From assembly GCA_028023455.1 (NCBI GenBank), contig JAQFVV010006238.1:2239478-2303477 (forward strand): a stretch of DNA of 64,000 nt, given 5' to 3'. This document shows positions 56,590-64,000 of the stretch, in pieces; the first letter of the stretch is position 1, and every line of letters starts with the position of its first letter. The DNA comes from Epiperipatus broadwayi (Eukaryota; Onychophora; Udeonychophora; Euonychophora; Peripatidae). The notes under the pieces were generated by a model. The model did no database searches, was not told the origin of the DNA, and worked only from the letters and a program-made list of their open reading frames with translations. The position numbers and the translations under genes are program-made.

Positions 56590-59500
56590 GATGAGGAGGA
56601 TAGGAGAAAGATTTAGTTTCGGTATAATAAACAATTCAAAAGACAAAATACTATCTGAGCATGCTCCTCAAGTTATCTATAAAGTCACCTAGTTCTGTAT
56701 ATCATGATGAATCTCAGGCAATTAGAGCTAAACAGAATAACAAATACAAATCAATCTTTCTTTATCACAAGCTCACTACAGGCCATAATTTCAGTACCAC
56801 CAATGTGAAAAACAATCTGTTTTGAGAGAGACAATGGGAAAAAAAAATAAGAAACTTGGGCAATCACAAAGAATCCGCATTCTTTTGACAAAAAGGATTT
56901 AGGTATCCCATTGGCAAAAAATTAGAACATGTAAATGCTACATTTATATATTAAGTCTCATTTACATATCAAACTCTACACATATAGGCATAGTTCTAAC
57001 TGCTAAACTATGAACATCACTGATTTTGGTAGTAATCTGCTGAAAGCATGGTTAGTGCATTATAAAAATTTTGAACTTTAATCATTCCCTTTTTATATGA
57101 ATTTGTAAGAATTATAATACACTAAATATCAGCCTTTTACAGCTACTGTACATGCGCTTTAATGAGTGTTAAATAATAAATGAATACTTTTCAGTGCCCA
57201 TACAAGATATAGCATTTAAGAAAGAATAAAATGAATCCACTTATTCTTTCCGAACTCAAATGTTTATATATGGGCAAATCTTAAGTACTGGCAAATAAAA
57301 CGTGAAGATAGATCATTCACTTTAAATTACGGTTCGCGTTGTCTGACTTAATGACATCCACGAAATTACTTAGAATTTACTTTTAACGAAACTCAAACAT
57401 ATGTAAACAAGCATCTATTTAGCTTTCAATAGCTGCAGCAAATTTAGATTCAAGTATTATGTATTCTGTAGCATTTTGAGTTATGTATATATTGTTGTCT
57501 CAGAAGGTTTTTTACTATCAGTATTAATTTATTATTTCTACTTTTGTCTGTGATTCATTTATTGGTAAATAATTTATTTTTGTTCTATTTTGTGGCATCT
57601 TTATTTTTGTTATCTACTTATATTCTTTATTTTGTTCTTTTAAGTATTCAGATTTGAATTATAGAGTTTTAGATAATTTTTACCTGAGATATCAAGTTAA
57701 AGAATAAAATAAAAGATTAGGATATACATCTAAATATGAAAGGAAAATGGAATGTGATTTCAGATTAGGGATGATGGTGGGAGCAAGAGATCATTGATGA
57801 TTACTGCATTTTAAGATTATCAACATTAGGGGAGTCCTGTGAGAAAGCATTGGAGTTCTTTTGCATGTGGTATTCTTTAAAGATGTGGAAATTTGATGCC
57901 TAAGAGATAGGAAGATATTTTTTTAAGCTGAATTATTGGCAAATACTTATGAAAATGCCATTGAAACAAAAGAAGGGGGGTGTTTGTTTATATTCGGTGT
58001 TGGATTTTTATTTAAGATGGCAGTTGACAAGTTTGAAGATATTCTGTTCCTGACATGTTATCAGTTGGCATAATTTTAATTTTAAAAATGTATAATACTT
58101 ACAATGTTGGTAATCATAAATAATTTGTGTCTTTATAATTTGTGATATTTCCAATAGAAAATAGACACTTTCAAGATCATTAAAGGATGTTGATATATTT
58201 ACCCATATAATGTATAAATATTTATCTCACATGGTAGCACATTCTCTTGTGCATACTAGTGCAAGAATGTTTTGTAGCACTTTTCTTTACCTAAATCTTT
58301 CATTTTGCCTTAGATAGAGAACATAAATGTGTGATTCAAGTCTGAACTAAAGATTCAGAGGCCTAATCCCAAGTAAGTAATACAATTAAAAAACAGATCA
58401 ATTTAACTGAGTTGGACATCGTAAATGCTCACTCCATTACTCATGCATTTAAATGTCATGACTTTCCCCACAATTCACCATATGATTACTTACAATAGTT
58501 AGTTATTAAGATTCAGTACAAAATTAGGATATGATAGTTTTTAACTAGCAGAAATCCTTAGTCCAGTTGTCAAAGTAAATAGCAGTGAAGTTGAATATCC
58601 ATTAAGGAATATGAGTGGAGTTATTTGCTCTGCTTTCCATTTACATACTTAAACTTCAATTGGGCACCTTGGAATTTGTCATATTACTCCTTACTTAATT
58701 TATCATATTACAATGTGTTAACAATTCTTACTTTTAGTGATCAGTAAATGAGAACAGTAGGAATGGTTGTAGACCACTCTTGTAATTATAAAAATTGTAA
58801 GTAGTGGAGAATCACATGTTAATGCTTAATTTAAATATATATTCCTCTTTAATTGATATTTAAAATCTCTATTTGGGCTAGGAATGATTTGATAATCTAT
58901 AGTCTGACAAGTGAATAGTAATAATTATTTGTGTATTTATAAAACCTGGATGATGTCAGAGTTGTAGTGCAGAAAGTTTGACGCTTGCTAATTAAATTTG
59001 TAATAATCCAAGGATGTGGAATCAATAAATGTTGTAGATTATTGTTAGAAGCATCATATATTTCTATAATTTTCACTGATGTTTGTTTCGTGTATTACTA
59101 TCATCTAAGGAATAAACTTCAATATATATTATTTCTATTGTGGCCGCATCATCTTTAGACAAAAAGTGATTTCTTTTTTCTTATATTTTAAACGTATTTT
59201 ATTTACACTTAGTTGTTAGTTGTCTGTTATTTTTAATTTGAAGAATAAATTTGTTCAACCTTAGCTAATCATAAACTTTATCTTAAGTATTTAACTGTTT
59301 GGGTGTAATAAATTGAAAGGAATTAAAGAATCAAGTCAATAATGGTTTGGATAATAATTTAATAAGAATTCGGTGTGTGATAAAGGAATAATTTCAACCA
59401 CAGTTATGTGGTAGATTCGACTTAATCAATCTAGTTCCTGTTGCTAATTTTAGCATGCAGCCATTCACTGTTATTGGATCATTTAATCTTGGCCGCTGAC

Positions 59501-59685
59501 AAATAAAAAGGAAGACGCTGTGAGGAGATGAGAAAACTTTTATTACAAACTAACTAATGGGGTGGGGGTGGACTCTACAACTTATTAGATAATAAACATT
59601 TTTATTATCTAAACTAGTGTTCACACACACATCTTATATGAATGTAATTTACATCGACCTGATTATTAGGAAATATAGACTCACA
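56590..59685. other. AT-rich non-coding DNA
   Basis: No gene or clear element in 3 kb. Near 58330-58380 a weak SINE-like string (TGATTCAAGTCTGAAC) appears. At 59584-59611 a small perfect hairpin TTAGATAATAAA/TTTATTATCTAA occurs. Confidence 0.4.
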
Positions 59686-59689
59686 CTGT

Positions 59690-59810
59690 CCATTATGCCT
59701 GCATGGTTTTATGCGGTGATGGAGTGGCAGAATCTGGTGTTTAAGATTGGTGGGTCGCGGCCCACCTCTGCCACTTCCAGCACTCGAATTTCTTAGGAAG
59801 TCCTGACTAG
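59690..59810 (+). mobile_element. SINE, family B
   Basis: GGTTTTATGCGGTGATGGAG, TGGCAGAATCTGGTG, then GGTGGGTCGCGGCCCACCTC (B-box region) and CTTCCAGCACTCGAATTTCT. It is aligned by order with 23485-23590. The block is less AT-rich than its flanks. Confidence 0.45.
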
Positions 59811-59814
59811 AAAA

Positions 59815-60295
59815 CAATTTGATTATTTCTAGTAAATAATTGGCCTGATAAAAAAGCAGGTTTACAGATTCGGTAAAAATCAATGTATTCTTTTTCTATG
59901 TGAGATATATCTCTAATGTTTCTGTCCACTTAGAATAGGTAGGCAATAGTTTTCTAAAATTAAGCAGTAAAGTTTGATCATCATCGTAGACAGCTTGGAA
60001 AAATAGCAAACTATCATAGTAATGATTGTGAATCTATTTTAAAATACTACCTAGGTACTACAACCAAGTCATCAATTTCCTAGTTATCTCCACCTGCTTG
60101 CTGTTAAACAGAATTTAATGTACATAGATATGAATATCGTTATCGTGTACGTATTTATATATATTAGCTGCGTTATATTGAAAGATTTAAATTACCCGGT
60201 AATTTTTAATGACAAGTAAATACAGTAGTAAAATATAATAAGCAACTTAGTATAAAGGTTGAAATATGGTGAAGGAAAAAAAACAACACCTTTTT
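59815..60295. other. AT-rich non-coding DNA
   Basis: No supported feature. Confidence 0.5.
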
Positions 60296-60299
60296 TAAA

Positions 60300-60560
60300 A
60301 AATAAATAGCTCATTGGGCAAGGTTCTCTCTAGCAACCTTTTGTAGAAGAATGATATAATAGAAGGCTATACCAGTTTTGACAATTTCCAGATTGTAAGA
60401 GTTTCCTCATTTTGCCCTTTTAGCTAAAGAATTTCTGGATATCTACTTACTGACCAATGTTGGATGGTTATGTGGCTTCGTTATAGACCAGCTACTTGAA
60501 AGAAAAATTCTGAGCTTCTTGAAAACAATTACACTCAGTCTGGATTTAATATCCAGATTG
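60300..60560 (-). mobile_element. SINE, family C
   Basis: TTTCTGGATATCTACTTACT and GACCAATGTTGGATGG are the reverse complement of the family body (compare CTAATCACTGATCAGTAAAT, GGGTATCTATCTG). The 3' part with GGTTCTCTCTAGCAACC extends left to about 60300. A small inverted repeat, TCTGGATTTAATATCCAGA, ends it near 60538-60556. Confidence 0.4.
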
Positions 60561-60564
60561 TAGG

Positions 60565-61820
60565 CATGACCAGTGGATAACTACTTCTGCACCATGTGGT
60601 TCTTCTGAAATAAAGTAAGATATAAATTAATGGGTTAATTATTTGAGAAATTGGGGATGCGGTGATAAAGGAATGAAAAAAAAAAGTAATATTAACAATC
60701 ACAATGGTTCAAAATGAATACAATGTTTGTAAATCAGGAAGATTTGATTTGAAAAATAATTTAATGAAATATTATTATTCTGTTAGCACTGTGTGGTTGA
60801 GAAAAAGTGACTACAGAGCAAATCATAAAGTATGAATAAATTTTGACATTTTTAGAAGAATTTGTTAGACTTTAAAATGAATGAAGGAAGAAATTGAAGA
60901 GTCTATAAAAAATATGTCTATGTGAAATAGAATATCATTAATGATGATGGAGAAACATGTCTATACTTACATACAAAAGCATTTGTAAAATATTTAAATG
61001 ATTTGATGATGAATGTAAATTAAATATGGATATGCTGATACATAATTACTAAAACTTGTACTGTTGATATCCTGTGGTTTGATCTCTTCATTTACTTTCA
61101 TGTGGCAATTTGTGATATGTTGCTGCAAATTTAGAAGTATAACATATTATCTTTAGTTTGCATCAAATTGCAATATAATTTGCGAAGTCTTTTTCTTCAT
61201 TGAATCAACCGTAACTGGAGCACTATATTAAGCAATGTTTCAAAGTACTAGTGTTAGTAGCATATTTTTTTAGCCTGGCAATGGATTTGTACTTAAAGAA
61301 GAATAGTATTAAGTCTGACATATGGCAATGGTCTTTCCTGAATATTAAAGAGAAAATCATGGTCACAAGAGATTTATGACTTCTCCATTCTTGTTTTTTA
61401 TCTTCTAAGAATAGACAAATATCTGTTGAAAAGTTGAAATATAATCAATTTTAATTCAAAACATTTATCATCTTTTCTAATTGCTGCTGCTTCTTAAATT
61501 TTGGTCTATGCTGTATCATCATGATGAGAGTAATCAGTGTTGTGTTTGTATTATCTTTGAGACCTTATTTAAATTATAACAATTAATTTAAGTGGAACCG
61601 TGTTCAACTTCATTGATAAATACTTTTAGGAAGAATAATCTTATTTATTCACCACATTGCACAATCTAATGAAAATATGCCTTTACTGAACACCAAGAAC
61701 ATTTCCAATGGACCTTGCTACTAAGAGATAGGCCACAATTTGAATAAGAAGTTTGTGAGACAATAGTGAAAGAAAATCTTTTGGGAAAGCACTGAATTGA
61801 AACTTAATCTTACTACTTAT
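60565..61820. other. AT-rich non-coding DNA
   Basis: No supported feature. Confidence 0.5.
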
Positions 61821-61823
61821 ACT

Positions 61824-61905
61824 GCATTTTATTATTATAGAGAGAGTCAAATGCGAATCCTATATGCATTTTATTATTATAAATAGTGTCAAATATGAAT
61901 CCAGT
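61824..61905. repeat. 42-bp tandem duplication, two copies
   Basis: GCATTTTATTATTATAGAGA (61824) repeats as GCATTTTATTATTATAAATA (61866). Both continue into GTCAAAT and GAATCC. Overlapping short frames on both strands here are by-products of the repeat. Confidence 0.8.
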
Positions 61906-61909
61906 GTAA

Positions 61910-63200
61910 TAACTCTGAACAGTAAGTTTCTGACAGCCACTCATCTGCCTGTGAATATTTTGAAAATGTCCATTATTTACTTCAGAGATAAAATATTTTG
62001 TATTAAACCAAGTCATCTAAGTGAATATTTCACTAGTTTTTATCCTATGGTCATTTGTTGATAAAGTAATAAATAAACACAAATGTCTCATTATTATAAT
62101 AAGTCAGTCGGTCAATATCTTGTTATAAATACAATATTTTTCTTTAAAAATAAATTGTTTTTGAGAGCTTTCTCTCTAATCACTGTAGGAGAATATAAGC
62201 TTTAGGAATACTTTAAGAATATTTTGGATGTACTAGGATATTTTCATCATATTTTTATATTGGACTAGAAGCAACTGTCAAAATTGCTACAATACTGATT
62301 TCACATTATCAACAGAATTGAGCAGATGTGCATAGTTATATGCTTACCTATTGAACATGTATATGGAATATATAATGAAAAAAGCTTAGCTGAATGAGTT
62401 CTAATAAGGATTCAGAATTTAAAGACAAAATGTTACTAACTTAAGATAAACTGATGACATCATATTTATAACTGGTCATACTGAGCATATAACTCAAGTT
62501 AAAGGATAGGATGAAAGGATGGAATTATTAATAAATAAGAAAAAACAAACTTCTGATGTTAACATTAATCACTGATTTCACAGGTGATAATGAAAACTTA
62601 CAAGTGGTTGGCAGTATTTGCTTATGGATCATTCATCATCAGTAAAATATTAGCCAAAATATTCAATTTACCCAAAAACCAGGTAAAATTGCAAGTGAAG
62701 AATCTGTATAAAAGATTTTTAAATATAAAAAAAAAAACATATCTTTAAAGATGAAAATCAAAATTGTTCAAGTTATGTTATTTTCTGTATTTTTCTGTGT
62801 ATATGTGAGGTGACATTAAAAAAGAAGTGTAGCAAAAATGTTGACTTTCTAAACAATGATTCTCTTAAAATCTTTTGAGAATTTGATGAGAAAAAACAAC
62901 AGTCAAGTTGAGATAATATTTCATATGAATTCTTTCTGGAATAACATATGGTTTGGTTGAAATTGACTTACTGTGGACCTATTTTGAGGTGATGATTCAT
63001 ATTTATTAAAAAAGATGTACACTGATTGAAATAATTTATGATAAAGGAAAATAACCAACCTTGAGAGGAATGGACTTTATCGTAACAATAGTAAAGACAT
63101 CTTTGATCATTCTAAAAACAAAGAAAATGATAGGCTTTTTCTGAAATCATCGAAGGAAATGAATTGACTACACTTAATAGTAATACATAATTATATACAC
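61910..63200. other. AT-rich non-coding DNA
   Basis: No supported feature; a CTGATGA at 62446 has no partner GAAA. Confidence 0.5.
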
Positions 63201-63204
63201 ACAC

Positions 63205-63281
63205 AATAGCTAAATAGCTGACATTTCAGTACAGTAATAAGTACTTTCTTCCCAGCTTGAAACATCAGCTATTTAGCTATT
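63205..63281. repeat. Foldback, 17-bp perfect arms
   Basis: 63205-63221 (AATAGCTAAATAGCTGA) is the exact reverse complement of 63265-63281, with a 43-nt loop. A short (AC)n precedes it. It is a possible small MITE or foldback. Confidence 0.75.
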
Positions 63282-63284
63282 ATA

Positions 63285-64000
63285 TTTTTACTAAACAAAA
63301 CTCATCGAAATAATTCTATGAAAATAACCTACCTGTATTATATTATCATTATTATCTTTTAAATAGTATTGTTGTAATTGATAAAATTACCAGAGAGTTT
63401 TCCCTCATAACATGTATGAAATAATGTGTTTTATGATCTAGAAAATAACCTTGTTTTTATCTTGGTGGGAATTTTATTTTAAACCCAGAATTATATTTAA
63501 TATTCGTTTTAAGAATTTCATAAAAATTTGTATCGTCTATTCTTTTTTTCAATATATATTTAATTTTAAAAAATTAAAATGCACTTTTTTTAATAAGAAT
63601 TTTTTTAGAAAGAGATATTAATATACTCTGACTGTGATTTAGATAATATTGAACTGTTATATTTTTGTCAAAACAGGATATTAAAATGTTTCTATGTATA
63701 ATCTTTCTTATTTATTTACTCGGGATTTATTTGTTGGCCATAATCTTTAGTGTCAGATTTAAATTTTAATTTTGCTTTACCGTGTGGGGGTTTTCTAAAC
63801 CTATTAAAAATAAACAAAATGACAGATGATGTTAAAATTGAAAAATAATATGTGACAATTTGCAGATAAAAGAGAAATTAAGTGTGATTTTGCAGCTAGA
63901 ACAGAGGGGTTTTTTTTTCCGAAATGAAACTTTTTTAAACTTTCTCTTTAATACTAAAGCAGTTTGTGAATAATAAATTATGTTGGTGAATGTATATATT
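63285..64000. other. AT-rich non-coding DNA to window end
   Basis: No supported feature. Confidence 0.5.

Noticed and set aside
62446-62475. CTGATGACATCATATTTATAAC
   Set aside because: A stem could form, but GAAA is missing and stem I does not pair.
62628-62645. TCATCATCAG (CTGATGATGA on the minus strand)
   Set aside because: No GAAA and no stem II; probably a trinucleotide run.

Overview
This window is nuclear DNA from an AT-rich invertebrate metazoan. The signs are a base composition that looks roughly 70% AT by eye, spliceosomal-type exon borders, tRNA-derived SINEs, and metazoan-type retrotransposons (RTE and Penelope-like) read in the standard code. I cannot name the species. No bacterial gene, operon, CRISPR or rRNA is present. 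Host coding sequence is very sparse: one well-supported internal exon (11700-11860, + strand) and two weak candidates (13-136 and 52037-52142). The rest reads as intron or intergenic DNA filled by mobile elements of several ages.

Layout. 0.6-1.5 kb holds a TA-flanked inverted-repeat DNA element. 6.4-8.1 kb holds a LINE fossil split by a SINE, then a hAT-type element with a perfect 8-bp target duplication that carries a tRNA-Gly(UCC)-like sequence. 11.0-11.9 kb has an RTE 3' fragment and the exon. 13.1-16.2 kb has a decayed Penelope-like element (PLE) and an internally deleted mariner. 17.8-24 kb is the densest cluster: a young PLE in inverted-dimer form, a tandem dimer with hammerhead-ribozyme motifs (retrozyme-like), hAT-type ends and a second, independent hammerhead motif. 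26.7-28.2 kb is an RTE retrotransposon. 32.2-33.3 kb is a tandem array of tRNA-like units. 36-48.5 kb holds fragments of a second PLE family and several RTE copies, one of them interrupted by PLE sequence. 49.4 kb is a perfect 246-bp palindrome. 53.2 kb is a foldback element with a third hammerhead motif in its loop. 54-64 kb holds mostly SINE relics in AT-rich DNA.

How the parts may work together. The RTE and PLE copies encoded reverse transcriptases with endonucleases (APE-type for RTE, GIY-YIG for PLE). All copies seen here carry stops, frameshifts or truncations. The SINEs would depend on a LINE machinery. The hammerhead-bearing repeats would need a reverse transcriptase in trans, which in published work on animal retrozymes is proposed to be that of PLEs. 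The co-occurrence of a young PLE, a tandem hammerhead dimer and two more hammerhead loci within 36 kb is the most interesting feature of the window. All boundaries and family calls come from reading the sequence by eye, without alignment tools.
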